Positions 1 through 9,619 of a stretch of 64,000 nucleotides of DNA are shown here, piece by piece. A model generated the notes under the pieces. The model saw only the letters and a program-made list of their open reading frames with translations, was not told the DNA's origin and searched no databases. Position 1 is the first letter of the stretch, and every line of letters begins with the position of its first letter. The DNA comes from Streptomyces endocoffeicus. GTDB lineage: Bacteria > Actinomycetota > Actinomycetes > Streptomycetales > Streptomycetaceae. The stretch covers positions 186,001-250,000 of the forward strand of contig NZ_JAERRG010000006.1 in the NCBI RefSeq assembly GCF_016741935.1. Reading direction: 5' to 3'. The position numbers and the translations under genes are program-made.

Positions 1-54
1 GCCGCCGCCACCGGCCACCCCTGACCTGAGGGCCGGGGGACCGGTGGCGGCGGC
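1..54 (-). terminator. Hairpin downstream of pyruvate carboxylase
   Basis: The 14-base arms at 1-14 and 41-54 (GCCGCCGCCACCGG and its exact complement) enclose a 26-base loop. The hairpin lies 20 bases beyond the pyc stop codon, so it is a plausible rho-independent-like terminator for that minus-strand gene. No T-run follows, which is normal in Streptomyces. Confidence 0.6.
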
Positions 55-74
55 GCGTGGCAGGTGCTCCCGGC

Positions 75-3000
75 TCAGCTCAGGGCGACCAGCAGATCGC
101 CGCCCTCCACCTGTTGAATCGTGTTGATGGCGATGCGCGACACGGTCCCGCCCTTCGGGGCGGCGATGGTGGCCTCCATCTTCATCGCCTCGATCGTGCC
201 GATGGTGGCACCGGCCTCCACCTGGTCGCCCTCGGCCACCGCCAGCGTCACCACACCCGCGAAGGGCGCCGCCACATGGCCGGGGTTGCTCCGGTCGGCC
301 TTCTCGGTGGCCGGCACATCGGAGGCCGCCGAGTTGTCCCGCACCTGGACCGGGCGCAACTGCCCGTTCAGCGACGCCATCACCGTGCGCATACCGCGCT
401 CGTCGGCGTCGCCGATGGCCTCCAGCTCGATCAGCAGCCGGACACCGGGCTCGAGGTCCACCGTGTACTCGTGCCGCGGGCGCAGCCCGTAGAAGAAGTC
501 CTTGCTGTCCAGCACGCTGGTGTCGCCATGGGCCTGCCGGTGCGCCTCGAACTCCTTGGTCGGGCCGGGGAACAGCAGCCGGTTCAGCGTGGCCCGCGGA
601 TCCTTCTCCAGTTGCTCCCGGTCCTCCGCGGACAGTTCCGCGGCCACCGGCTTGGCGGCGGCGCGGCCCTCCAGCGCCTTGCCGCGGAACGGCTCGGGCC
701 AGCCGCCCGGCGGATTGCCCAGCTCGCCGCGGAGGAACCCGATGACCGAGTCCGGGATGTCGTACCGGCCCGGCCGCGCCTCGAAGTCCTCCGGCGACAC
801 CCCCGCCCCCACCAGGTGAAGCGCGAGATCGCCGACCACCTTCGACGACGGGGTGACCTTCACCAGATGGCCCAGGATCCGGTCCGCGGCGGTGTACATC
901 GCCTCGATGTCCTCGAAGCGGTCGCCGAGGCCGAGCGCGATGGCCTGGGTGCGCAGATTGGACAGCTGACCACCGGGGATCTCATGGTGGTACACCCGTC
1001 CGGTCGGCGAGGCGAGGCCCGCCTCGAACGGTGCGTAGATCTTGCGCACGGCTTCCCAGTACGGCTCCAGGCCGCCGATCGCCTCGAGGTCGAGCCCGGT
1101 CGGCCGGTCGGAGTGGTCGGTGGCGGCCACGATCGCCGACAGCGACGGCTGGGAGGTGGTGCCCGCCATGGAGGCCACCGCGCCGTCCACCGCGTCCGCA
1201 CCGGCCTGGACCGCCGCGAGATAGGTGGCGAGCTGACCGCCCGCGGTGTCATGGGTGTGGATGTGCACCGGCAGGTCGAACTCCCGGCGCAGCGCGGAGA
1301 CCAGCTTCGCCGCCGCCGGGGCGCGCAGCAGCCCCGCCATGTCCTTGATGGCCAGCACATGCGCGCCCGCGTCCACGATCTGCTCGGCGAGCCGCAGATA
1401 GTAGTCGAGGGTGTAGAGCCGCTCCGCGGGATCGGACAGGTCGGAGGTGTAGCAGAGCGCCACCTCGGCGATGGCCGAGCCGGTCTCCCGTACCGCGTCG
1501 ATCGCGGGCCGCATCTGCCCGATGTCGTTCAGCGCGTCGAAGATCCGGAAGATATCGATCCCGGTGGCCGTGGCCTCCCGTACGAAGGAGGTGGTCACCT
1601 CGGTCGGGTACGGCGTGTAGCCCACGGTGTTGCGGCCGCGCAGCAGCATCTGCAGACAGATGTTGGGCACCGCCTCGCGCAGCTTGGCCAGCCGCTCCCA
1701 GGGGTCCTCGGCGAGGAAGCGCAGCGCCACGTCGTAGGTGGCCCCGCCCCAGCACTCCAGCGACAGCAGCTCCGGCACGGTCCGCGCCACCACCGGGGCC
1801 ACGGCCAGCAGGTCCTTGCTGCGGACCCGGGTGGCCAGCAGCGACTGGTGCGCGTCCCGGAAGGTGGTGTCGGTGACACCGATGGTGGGCGACTCGCGCA
1901 GCCATCGCGCGAACCCCTCCGGGCCCAGCTCGGTGAGTCGCTGCTTGGAGCCGGCGGGCGGCTCGGTCCCCGGCACCGGGGGCAGCTTGGTGGTCGCGTC
2001 GATCAGATGGGGCCGCTCGCCGTGGGGCTTGTTCACCGTGATGTCGGCGAGATAGGTGAGCAGCTTGGTGCCGCGGTCGGCGGAGTGGCGCGCGGTCAGC
2101 AGATGCGGCCGCTGTTCGATGAACGACGTGGTGACCTGCCCGGCCCGGAAGTCCGGATCGTCCAGCACCGCCTGGAGGAAGGGGATGTTCGTGGACACCC
2201 CGCGGATGCGGAACTCGGCCACCGCCCGCCGGGCGCGGCCGACCGCGGTGGCGAAGTCCCGCCCCCGGCAGGTCAGCTTGACCAGCATCGAGTCGAAGTG
2301 GGCGCTGATCTCCGCACCGGAGTGGGTGGTGCCACCGTCCAGCCGGATGCCCGAGCCGCCCGGGGAGCGGTACGCGCTGATCATCCCGGTGTCCGGGCGG
2401 AAGCCGTTGGCCGGGTCCTCGGTGGTGATCCGGCACTGCAGCGCCGCACCCCGCAGATACACGGTGTCCTGGGAGAGGCCGAGGTCGGACAGTGTCTGAC
2501 CGGCGGCGATCCGCAGCTGCGACTGGACGAGATCCACATCGGTGATCTCCTCGGTCACCGTGTGCTCGACCTGGATCCGCGGATTCATCTCGATGAACAC
2601 ATGGCGGCCGTCGCGGTCCAGCAGGAACTCCACCGTACCGGCGTTGCGATAGCCGATCTCCCGGGCGAACCTCACCGCGTCCGCGCAGATCCGGTCCCGC
2701 AGCTCCGGATCGAGGTTGGGCGCCGGCGCCAGCTCGATCACCTTCTGGTGGCGCCGCTGCACCGAACAGTCGCGCTCGAACAGATGGATGACACCGCCCT
2801 GCCCGTCGGCGAGGATCTGCACCTCGATATGGCGGGGCTCCACCACCGCCTTCTCCAGGAAGACCGTGGAATCGCCGAAGGCGGACTCGGCCTCCCGCGC
2901 CGCCGCCTCGATGGACTCGCGCAGCGTCTCCCGGCTCTCGACCCTGCGCATCCCGCGCCCGCCACCACCGGCGACGGCCTTGACGAACACCGGGAAACCG

Positions 3001-3452
3001 AGCTCGTCCGCGGCCCGGACCAGCTCGTCCACATCGGTCGACGGCTCGGAGGAGCCCAGCACCGGCACCCCGGCCGCGCGGGCCGCGGCCACCGCGCGCG
3101 CCTTGTTCCCGGTGAGCTCCAGGATCTGCGCACTGGGCCCCACGAACGTGATCCCCGCCTCCTCGCACGCGCGCGCGAGGTCGGGGTTCTCGGACAGGAA
3201 GCCGTATCCGGGGTACACCGCGTCCGCGCCCGCCTGGCGCGCCGCGTTGACGATCTCCTCGACGGAGAGATAGGCCCGCACCGGATGGCCCGGCTCGCCG
3301 ATCTCGTACGCCTCATCGGCCTTCAGCCGGTGCAGTGAGTTGCGGTCCTCGTGCGGGAACACGGCGACGGTTCTCGCGCCCAGCTCATAGCCGGCGCGAA
3401 AGGCGCGAATGGCGATCTCACCACGATTGGCGACCAGCACCTTGCGGAACAT
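75..3452 (-). CDS. pyc: Pyruvate carboxylase
   Basis: Biotin-dependent anaplerotic enzyme converting pyruvate, bicarbonate and ATP to oxaloacetate in the cytoplasm. The 1125 residues match the full single-chain family. The N-terminal biotin carboxylase/ATP-grasp part (about 1-455) starts MFRKVLVANRGEIAIRAFRA and carries the glycine-rich KAVAGGGGRGMRR loop. The carboxyltransferase TIM barrel (about 540-830) shows TDTTFRDAHQSLLATRVR. A PYC/OADA linker region follows. The C-terminal biotinyl domain has EAMKMEA with the biotin-accepting lysine at about 1091. The ATG at 3452 is preceded by AAGGGATC at good spacing. It is monocistronic: a hairpin lies just downstream, and the next gene upstream has its own signals and is about 245 bases away. 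Confidence 0.97.
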   Translation of the reverse strand: MFRKVLVANRGEIAIRAFRAGYELGARTVAVFPHEDRNSLHRLKADEAYEIGEPGHPVRAYLSVEEIVNAARQAGADAVYPGYGFLSENPDLARACEEAGITFVGPSAQILELTGNKARAVAAARAAGVPVLGSSEPSTDVDELVRAADELGFPVFVKAVAGGGGRGMRRVESRETLRESIEAAAREAESAFGDSTVFLEKAVVEPRHIEVQILADGQGGVIHLFERDCSVQRRHQKVIELAPAPNLDPELRDRICADAVRFAREIGYRNAGTVEFLLDRDGRHVFIEMNPRIQVEHTVTEEITDVDLVQSQLRIAAGQTLSDLGLSQDTVYLRGAALQCRITTEDPANGFRPDTGMISAYRSPGGSGIRLDGGTTHSGAEISAHFDSMLVKLTCRGRDFATAVGRARRAVAEFRIRGVSTNIPFLQAVLDDPDFRAGQVTTSFIEQRPHLLTARHSADRGTKLLTYLADITVNKPHGERPHLIDATTKLPPVPGTEPPAGSKQRLTELGPEGFARWLRESPTIGVTDTTFRDAHQSLLATRVRSKDLLAVAPVVARTVPELLSLECWGGATYDVALRFLAEDPWERLAKLREAVPNICLQMLLRGRNTVGYTPYPTEVTTSFVREATATGIDIFRIFDALNDIGQMRPAIDAVRETGSAIAEVALCYTSDLSDPAERLYTLDYYLRLAEQIVDAGAHVLAIKDMAGLLRAPAAAKLVSALRREFDLPVHIHTHDTAGGQLATYLAAVQAGADAVDGAVASMAGTTSQPSLSAIVAATDHSDRPTGLDLEAIGGLEPYWEAVRKIYAPFEAGLASPTGRVYHHEIPGGQLSNLRTQAIALGLGDRFEDIEAMYTAADRILGHLVKVTPSSKVVGDLALHLVGAGVSPEDFEARPGRYDIPDSVIGFLRGELGNPPGGWPEPFRGKALEGRAAAKPVAAELSAEDREQLEKDPRATLNRLLFPGPTKEFEAHRQAHGDTSVLDSKDFFYGLRPRHEYTVDLEPGVRLLIELEAIGDADERGMRTVMASLNGQLRPVQVRDNSAASDVPATEKADRSNPGHVAAPFAGVVTLAVAEGDQVEAGATIGTIEAMKMEATIAAPKGGTVSRIAINTIQQVEGGDLLVALS

Positions 3453-3697
3453 GCCCGATCCCTTCTACCTGCCCGGTACCAACACACACGCTTGTCGGCG
3501 AACCCTACTGCCGCCTGCCACGTGGGACGCCCGGGGTGTGATCGAGTTCTCGTGGATGGCGGGCAGCAGGGCATCCGGTCCACTCATCCATGGTCACCGG
3601 GGATACCCAGAGTGGCCCGGTGGCCACGCCGGGTGGCGCCGCTTCGATGCTGGGATTCCTCGTACGGGACCAGCGCCCTACGGTCTGCGGACCGGGC

Positions 3698-4843
3698 TCA
3701 CCACTCGGCGAGCGAGCCGTCCGCGTGGCGCCACACCGGATTCCGCCAGGCGTGGCCACGGCGGTCTGCGGCGCGCACCGCGGCCTCGTCCACCTCGATC
3801 CCGAGCCCCGGGCGGTCGGTGCGCGAGAGCTGCCCGGCGGTGAACCGGAAGGGCTCCGGATCGGCCATGTAGTCCAGGAGTTCGGCGCCCTGGTTGTAGT
3901 GGATGCCGATGCTCTGCTCCTGGATGAGGAAGTTCGGGGTGGTGAAGGCCAGTTGCAGACTGGCGGCGAGCGCCACCGGGCCGAGCGGGCAGTGCGGGGC
4001 GAGCTGGGCGCCGTGGGGCTCGGCGAGGGCGGCGATGCGCCGCAGCTCGGAGATGCCGCCCGCATGCGAGATATCGGGCTGGAGGATGGCCACCCCGGCC
4101 CGCAGCGGGGCGATGAACTCGCGCCGCGAGTACAGGCGCTCACCGAGCGCGATGGGGATGGGCGAGGCGTTCACCAGGTCCGGGACGATGTCCATGTGCT
4201 CGGAGAGCACCGGCTCCTCGACGAACAGCGGCGCCGCCTCGGCGAGCAGTGGCAGCAGCCGGCGGGCGTTGGCGGGGGAGACCCGGCCGTGGAAGTCGAG
4301 GCCGAAGTCGCGGTCGTCGCCGAGGACCTCACGGGCGGTCTCGGCGCGGCGCACCGCGGCGCGTATCTCCGCGCGGGTGGCGACCGGGGTCATCCGGCCG
4401 CAGCCGTTCATCTTGACGGCGGTGAAGCCCGCCTCGATCTGCGCGGTGAGCGCGTCGCGGATCTCCTCGGGCTCATCGCCGCCGATCCAGGCGTAGGCGC
4501 GGATCCGCTCCCGCACCGGACCGCCGAGCAGCTGGTACACCGGTACGCCGTAGTGCTTGCCCTTGATGTCCCACAGCGCCTGGTCGAGCCCGGAGACGGC
4601 GCTGGAGAGGACCGGTCCGCCACGGTAGAAGCCACCCTTGGTCATCACCTGCCAGTGGTCCTCGATCCGCATCGGGTCCTGGCCGATCAGATACTCCGTG
4701 AGCACCTCGACCGCGGCGCGGACCGGCTCGGCCCGCCCCTCGACCACCGGCTCGCCCCAGCCGACCACCCCCTCGTCGGTCTCCACCCGGACGAACATCC
4801 AGCGCGGCGGGGCCAGGAATGTCTCGATACGAGCGATCTTCAC
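3698..4843 (-). CDS. dgoD: D-galactonate dehydratase (enolase superfamily)
   Basis: Dehydrates D-galactonate to 2-keto-3-deoxygalactonate. The 381-residue product has the mandelate-racemase/enolase architecture: N-terminal capping domain beginning VKIARIETFLAPP, then a modified TIM barrel. Visible active-site elements are the DFHGR segment (metal Asp plus His), FVEEP and ALGERLYSRREF (metal Glu ligands), QPDISHAGGISE, and APHCPLGPVALAAS with the C-terminal catalytic His. The two His positions are typical of the galactonate dehydratase subgroup. The GTG at 4843 is chosen because GGAAGGA sits seven bases upstream; an in-frame ATG at 4909 would add a non-homologous 22-residue leader crossing the AT-rich promoter region. 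No other galactonate-pathway gene is adjacent, so the real substrate could be a related sugar acid. Confidence 0.88.
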   Translation of the reverse strand: MKIARIETFLAPPRWMFVRVETDEGVVGWGEPVVEGRAEPVRAAVEVLTEYLIGQDPMRIEDHWQVMTKGGFYRGGPVLSSAVSGLDQALWDIKGKHYGVPVYQLLGGPVRERIRAYAWIGGDEPEEIRDALTAQIEAGFTAVKMNGCGRMTPVATRAEIRAAVRRAETAREVLGDDRDFGLDFHGRVSPANARRLLPLLAEAAPLFVEEPVLSEHMDIVPDLVNASPIPIALGERLYSRREFIAPLRAGVAILQPDISHAGGISELRRIAALAEPHGAQLAPHCPLGPVALAASLQLAFTTPNFLIQEQSIGIHYNQGAELLDYMADPEPFRFTAGQLSRTDRPGLGIEVDEAAVRAADRRGHAWRNPVWRHADGSLAEW

Positions 4844-4878
4844 GGGCGGGTCCTTCCCTGGGAGGGGCGCGGCTGCGA

Positions 4879-4902
4879 GAATAAACGATAAATAACGAGA
4901 AC
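4879..4902. promoter_or_regulatory. AT-rich promoter/operator tract upstream of dgoD
   Basis: A sharply AT-rich 24-base island in GC-rich DNA lies 36 bases upstream of the dgoD start. On the minus strand it contains imperfect direct repeats CGTTATTTAT and CGTTTATTCT. This is a plausible -10 region or operator for dgoD, and possibly for the divergent cholesterol oxidase gene. No cognate regulator is adjacent, so the role is inferred. Confidence 0.35.
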
Positions 4903-4979
4903 TTCGCATGCCTTCGGGTCCGAAAAAGACCTTGTGTCACGCCATGGCGAGTTCCGGCGATTCCGCCCATCATGCCGCC

Positions 4980-6599
4980 ATGACAGCAAACCTGACGCGT
5001 CGTCACATTCTTGGGCTGGCCGCCCTGCAGAGCGCGGCGGCCCTCGGACTCACCCGTATCGGCCTCACCCCGGCGGCCGCCGCCGAGCGCGCCGACCACT
5101 ACCCCGCCGTCGTCATCGGCTCCGGCTACGGCGGGGCCGTGGCCGCGCTCCGGCTCGGCGAGGCGGGCATCAGAACACTCGTCGTGGAGATGGGGCGGTT
5201 ATGGGACGCCCCGGGCCCCGACGGCCGGGTCTACTGCTCGATGACCGCCCCCGACCAGCGCTCCATGTGGTTCAAGAGAAGAACCGAGGCACCCCTGTCC
5301 ACCTTCCTGTGGCTGGACGTCATCAACAAGAACATCACCCCCTACCCCGGCGTCCTGGACCGCGTCCGCTACCCCGGCATGTCCGTCTACGTGGGCCGCG
5401 GGGTCGGCGGCGGCTCGCTGGTCAACGGTGGCATCGCGGTCACCCCGCCGCGCTCGTACTTCCAGCAGATGCTGCCGCAGGTGGCCGCGGACCCGATGTA
5501 CGACACCTACTTCCCGCTGGCCAACCGCATGCTCGGCGCCACCACCGTGCCCTCCGCGTGGTTCGAGGCCACGGAGTGGTACACCTACGCCCGGGTCGCC
5601 CGCGCCCAGGCCGCCAAGGCGGGCCTGAAGACCGTCTTCGTGCCCAACGTCTACGACTTCGACTACATGCGGCGCGAGGCCGACGGAACGGCGACCAAGT
5701 CCGCGCTCGCCCAGGAGGTCATCTACGGCAACAACTTCGGCAAGCGCAGCCTCGACAAGACCTATATCGCCGCCGCGCTCGGCACCGGCCAGGTCACCCT
5801 GCAGACGCTGAGCCGCGCCCGCGCCGTGCGGCGGGCGCCGGACGGCACCTATGTCCTCACCGTGGAGCGCGTCGACACCACCGGCACCGTCGTCGCCACC
5901 GACGAGATCACCTGCGGCTCGCTCTTCCTCGGCGCGGGCAGCCTCGGCACCACCGAACTCCTGCTGCGCGCCCGGGAGACCGGCGCCCTCCCCGAGCTGA
6001 GCGCCGAGGTCGGCCGGGGCTGGGGCGGCAACGGCAATGTCATGCTCGGCCGCGCCAACCACGTATGGAACCCGACCGGCGCCCAGCAGTCCACCATCCC
6101 GGTGATGGCGATCGACGACTGGTCCAACGCCACCAATCCGGTCTTCGCCGAGATCGCCCCGCTGCCGGCCGGCCTCGAGACCTGGGTCAGCCTCTACCTC
6201 GCCATCACCCGCAACCCCGAGCGCGCCACCTTCACCTATGACGCGGCGAAGGACGCCGCCGTACTCAACTGGACCCGCGCCCAGAGCGCGCCCTCCGTGG
6301 CCGCGGCCAAGGCGCTCTTCGACCGCGTCAACTCCGCCAACGTCACCATCTACCGCTATGACCTCTTCGGCGACACCCGGGCCTTCGCCGACGACTTCTG
6401 CTACCACCCGCTGGGCGGCTGCGTCCTGGGCCGGGCCACCGACGCGTACGGCCGGGTGACCGGCTACGACGGGCTCTATGTGACCGACGGCTCCCTCATT
6501 CCGGGCTCCATCGGCGTCAATCCGTTCGTCACCATCACCGCCCTGGCCGAGCGCACCATGGCCCGGGTCCTGGCCGAGGACCCCGTCGGTGGCCGATGA
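4980..6599 (+). CDS. choA: Secreted cholesterol oxidase (GMC family)
   Basis: FAD enzyme that oxidises and isomerises 3-beta-hydroxysterols to 4-en-3-ones with release of H2O2, acting outside the cell. The 539 residues match known Streptomyces cholesterol oxidases nearly end to end. A Tat-type leader (LTRRHILGLAAL, then a hydrophobic stretch ending near PAAAAERA) is followed by the dinucleotide fold GSGYGG at 47-52 and VYVGRGVGGGSLVNGG. The active-site segments EIAPLPAGLETW (Glu), CYHPLGGCVLG (His) and GVNPFVTITALAER (Asn) are all present. The ATG at 4980 fits the mature family N-terminus. Start sites at 4908 and 4944 are in frame but would put extra sequence before the twin-arginine motif. 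Divergent from dgoD. Confidence 0.95.
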   Translation: MTANLTRRHILGLAALQSAAALGLTRIGLTPAAAAERADHYPAVVIGSGYGGAVAALRLGEAGIRTLVVEMGRLWDAPGPDGRVYCSMTAPDQRSMWFKRRTEAPLSTFLWLDVINKNITPYPGVLDRVRYPGMSVYVGRGVGGGSLVNGGIAVTPPRSYFQQMLPQVAADPMYDTYFPLANRMLGATTVPSAWFEATEWYTYARVARAQAAKAGLKTVFVPNVYDFDYMRREADGTATKSALAQEVIYGNNFGKRSLDKTYIAAALGTGQVTLQTLSRARAVRRAPDGTYVLTVERVDTTGTVVATDEITCGSLFLGAGSLGTTELLLRARETGALPELSAEVGRGWGGNGNVMLGRANHVWNPTGAQQSTIPVMAIDDWSNATNPVFAEIAPLPAGLETWVSLYLAITRNPERATFTYDAAKDAAVLNWTRAQSAPSVAAAKALFDRVNSANVTIYRYDLFGDTRAFADDFCYHPLGGCVLGRATDAYGRVTGYDGLYVTDGSLIPGSIGVNPFVTITALAERTMARVLAEDPVGGR

Positions 6600-6624
6600 A
6601 CCCGCCGGGGGCGTGCCCGGGGCG

Positions 6625-8457
6625 TCAGCCCAGCGCCCGGTCCAGGTTGAACGCGGCGCTGATGAGCGCGAGATGGGTGAACGCCTGCGGGAAGTTGCCG
6701 ATCTGCTCCCCGGTACGGCCGATCTCCTCGGCGTACAGCCCGACATGGTTGGCGTAGGTGAGCATCTTCTCGAAGGCCAGCCGCGCCTCGTCCACCCGGC
6801 CGGCCCGGGACAGCGCCTCGACGTACCAGAACGAGCAGATCGAGAAGGTGCCCTCCTCACCGCGCAGCCCGTCCGGGCTCACCGTGGGGTCGTAGCGGTA
6901 CACCAGCGAATCGGCCACCAGCTCCTCGCCCAGCGCGTCCAGCGTGGACAGCCACTTGGGGTCGGTGGGGGAGATGAACTTCGACAGCGGCATCATCAGC
7001 AGCGAGGCGTCGAGCACCTCCTCGCCCTCGCGCTGCACGAAGGCGCGCCGCTGCGGCGACCAGCCGCAGCGCATGATCCGGCGGTAGATGTCATCGCGCG
7101 CCGTCGACCAGCGGGACATGTCCGCGGGCAGTCCGCGGTGGCGGGCGATGCGCATCGCCCGCTCGATCGCGACCCAGCACATCAGCTGCGAGTACAGGAA
7201 GTGCTGTGGACCGGCGCGGGTCTCCCAGACGCTCATATCGGGCCGGTCCCAGTTGTCGCACACCCAGCCGACCAGCTTGCACACGGCGTCCCAGTGGTCG
7301 CTGGACAGCGGCTGCCCCCACTTGTCGTAGAGGTAGAGGGAGTCCACCAGCGCCCCGTAGATGTCCAGCTGGAGCTGGTGGACCGCCGCGTTGCCGATCC
7401 GGACCGGGGAGGAGCCCAGATGCCCTTCCAGGTGGGGGAGCATCTGCTCGGGGATCTCACTGCGGCCGTCGATGCCGTACATGATCTGGAGCGGGCCGCC
7501 GGGGCCGTCCCCCAGGGTGATGCCCTCGGACAGGAAGCGCACGAACGCCTCGGCCTCCTGGGTGAAGCCCAGCCTCAGCAGTGCGTAGATGCAGAACGCG
7601 GCATCGCGGACCCAGAGGTACCGGTAGTCCCAGTTGCGCTCGCCGCCGATCTGCTCGGGCAGGCTGGTCGTCGGGGCCGCCACGATGGCGCCGGTCGGCG
7701 CGTAGGTGAGCAGCTTGAGGGTGAGCGCGGAGCGGTGCACCATCTCCCGCCACCGCCCGCGGTAACGGGACTGCGCGAGCCAGTGGCGCCAGTAGCGGAC
7801 GGTGGCGTCGAACAGCTCCTCCGCCTCCGCCTGCGGGCAGTGCCGCGGCTGCACCGTACCGCCGATCCGGTCCAGCGCGAACACCGCGGCCTCGCCCTCG
7901 ACCAGCTTGAACGTGGACACCGCGTCGAGCCCGTCGACCTCCACGGTGACGCCGGAGGTCAGCGCCAGCGACAGCTCCGGGGATTCGAAGATCGTGAGCC
8001 CCTGCTCGGTGCGCACCGTGTGCGACCGCCGGCCGTAGTCGAACCGGGGCGCCACCCGCGCGGTGAAGGGCAGCGATCCGCGGACGCACAGCACCCGGCG
8101 GATCAGCCGGTGCCGGTCCGCCTCGCGCGAGTCGTCCACGATCGGCATGAAGTCCTGGACCTCGGCGACCCCGTCGTCCGCGAAGAAGCGAGTGATGAGG
8201 ATATTGGTGTCCGGGAAGTAGAACTGCTTCGTCCGGGCGGGCACCTCGGGTGTGAGCTGGAAGGAACCGCCGCGGTCGGCGTCGAGGATCGACGCGAACA
8301 CACTGGGGGCGTCAAACCGGACCGGGCAATACCAGTCGATGGTGCCGCGCGTGTCCACGAGCGCGGCGGTGCGCAGATCGCCGATCAGACCGTGCTCGGC
8401 GATCGGCACATAGCGGGACGCGTCCGTCGGGTGGCGGATGCTCTCGGCGACGGTCAT
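6625..8457 (-). CDS. Glycoside hydrolase family 15 (glucoamylase/trehalase-like)
   Basis: A 610-residue cytoplasmic enzyme of the actinobacterial GH15 type. The N-terminal beta-sandwich begins near PIAEHGLIGDLRTAALVDTRG and continues with IDWYCPVRFDAPS. The (alpha/alpha)6 barrel carries the hallmark GGERNWDYRYLWVRDA and EEGTFSICSFWYVEAL segments, the latter with a conserved Glu. No signal peptide is seen. Related actinobacterial proteins include trehalases as well as glucan hydrolases, so the substrate (trehalose or alpha-glucan) is open. An AGGGAGGTTCC-like ribosome site precedes the ATG at 8457. It converges on choA with 25 bases between stop codons. Confidence 0.88.
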   Translation of the reverse strand: MTVAESIRHPTDASRYVPIAEHGLIGDLRTAALVDTRGTIDWYCPVRFDAPSVFASILDADRGGSFQLTPEVPARTKQFYFPDTNILITRFFADDGVAEVQDFMPIVDDSREADRHRLIRRVLCVRGSLPFTARVAPRFDYGRRSHTVRTEQGLTIFESPELSLALTSGVTVEVDGLDAVSTFKLVEGEAAVFALDRIGGTVQPRHCPQAEAEELFDATVRYWRHWLAQSRYRGRWREMVHRSALTLKLLTYAPTGAIVAAPTTSLPEQIGGERNWDYRYLWVRDAAFCIYALLRLGFTQEAEAFVRFLSEGITLGDGPGGPLQIMYGIDGRSEIPEQMLPHLEGHLGSSPVRIGNAAVHQLQLDIYGALVDSLYLYDKWGQPLSSDHWDAVCKLVGWVCDNWDRPDMSVWETRAGPQHFLYSQLMCWVAIERAMRIARHRGLPADMSRWSTARDDIYRRIMRCGWSPQRRAFVQREGEEVLDASLLMMPLSKFISPTDPKWLSTLDALGEELVADSLVYRYDPTVSPDGLRGEEGTFSICSFWYVEALSRAGRVDEARLAFEKMLTYANHVGLYAEEIGRTGEQIGNFPQAFTHLALISAAFNLDRALG

Positions 8458-8665
8458 CGGAACCTCCCGCGCTGGAGGGAGAGGCTGGAGACCCCTGGGT
8501 TGCGCGGACTCTCACTTCACCATACGACCGACGGACCGGTCCGGCGCAGTGCCCGGCCCACCAGGGCGCCCCCGGTACCGGCGCCGCCCGCGGACGCTGC
8601 CTCCGCGTCACCGGTCGTCACCATTTGTGGTCGCGGGAGCCGGTATCCGGCGCGGGTCCCGGCCC

Positions 8666-9604
8666 TCAGCGCGGGGCGGCGCCGGGGGCCGCGAGCCAGG
8701 ACGCCACCGCCGCCGCGATGGGCTGACCGGTCTCGAGCTCGACAAAGCCGAATTGGCCGCCCTGGTTGCACTCCAGGAACCACCACACGCCCTCGGCGTC
8801 CTCGGCGAAGTCGAAGGCCCCGTAGGCGAGGCCGGTGAGCGTCATGTACTCATGCACGGAGCGCGCGATTCTGGCGGGCACGTCCACGGGTTCCCAGCGG
8901 TGTCCATGACAGCCATAGCGCCCGTCCACCTGGCCGGAGGCGGCGGTCTTGCGCGCGGCGAATAACTGACTGCCGACGCAGATCAGCCGGATGTCCGCCG
9001 CTTTGGGAACGTAGCGCTGAAGAAGGGTCGCCCCGGCCGCGACATCGGAGAAATCCGTGTCCGGTCCGATACGGGTGGTGGGCAGCGTGACCGGCGGATC
9101 GACGGACGGCGGACCGGAGGCGGATTTCACCACGATGTCCGAGTACTGGACGGCGAAATCGCGCGCCGCGCGCGGATAGGTGGTGACAAGAGTCGAGGGC
9201 ACGGCGAAACCGCTGTGCTGGGCGACCCGCAACTGGAAGGGTTTGTGGCGAGCCGGTTCGGCGGCCGCGGGATGGTTCATCCAGTGTGCCGGTGTCGCGT
9301 AGAGCATCCCGTACAGGGCCTGTCCGCACTCGGCCGTCAGCCACTCCGACGGATTCGCCGCGTGCGCCGCCGGCCGCCCCGGCCTGCGCACCCAGATGGA
9401 CCGCACACCGTGGATGCTGACGAGGCGTCCCTCCGTCGACAGAAATCCCGTGAAGTCGCCACGGTCGAATTCGACCGACAGGGCGGCCTGATCCGGAAGG
9501 TCGGCCGGATCGAAACGCATCAGAGGGACGCCTTGTTCGCGCAGCTCCGCCACCACCAAGTCGGCAGTGACATCCTGGCGACAGGTCAGGATGAGTACCG
9601 TCAT
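8666..9604 (-). CDS. ATP-grasp ligase of a graspetide (TgmB-like)
   Basis: Peptide macrocyclase of the MvdD/TgmB ATP-grasp family. These enzymes activate side-chain carboxylates of a precursor peptide as acyl phosphates and form esters or amides with Thr, Ser or Lys. The 312 residues begin VLILTCRQDVTADLVVAEL. A family-typical second segment runs PFQLRVAQHSGFAVPSTLVT, and the nucleotide/Mg-binding end reads WFLECNQGGQFGFVELETG with an ECN triad. The start codon lies 15 bases after the stop of the small precursor gene, so the two are almost certainly co-transcribed. The family resemblance is strong; the ring pattern made here cannot be read from sequence. Confidence 0.9.
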   Translation of the reverse strand: MTVLILTCRQDVTADLVVAELREQGVPLMRFDPADLPDQAALSVEFDRGDFTGFLSTEGRLVSIHGVRSIWVRRPGRPAAHAANPSEWLTAECGQALYGMLYATPAHWMNHPAAAEPARHKPFQLRVAQHSGFAVPSTLVTTYPRAARDFAVQYSDIVVKSASGPPSVDPPVTLPTTRIGPDTDFSDVAAGATLLQRYVPKAADIRLICVGSQLFAARKTAASGQVDGRYGCHGHRWEPVDVPARIARSVHEYMTLTGLAYGAFDFAEDAEGVWWFLECNQGGQFGFVELETGQPIAAAVASWLAAPGAAPR

Positions 9605-9619
9605 CGATGTGTGCGCAGG

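Noticed and set aside
57..3338. A very long open frame on the plus strand opposite pyruvate carboxylase
   Set aside because: It is the mirror of a strongly GC-biased gene. Its translation is Arg/Gly/His-rich without motifs, and the minus-strand pyc is unmistakable.
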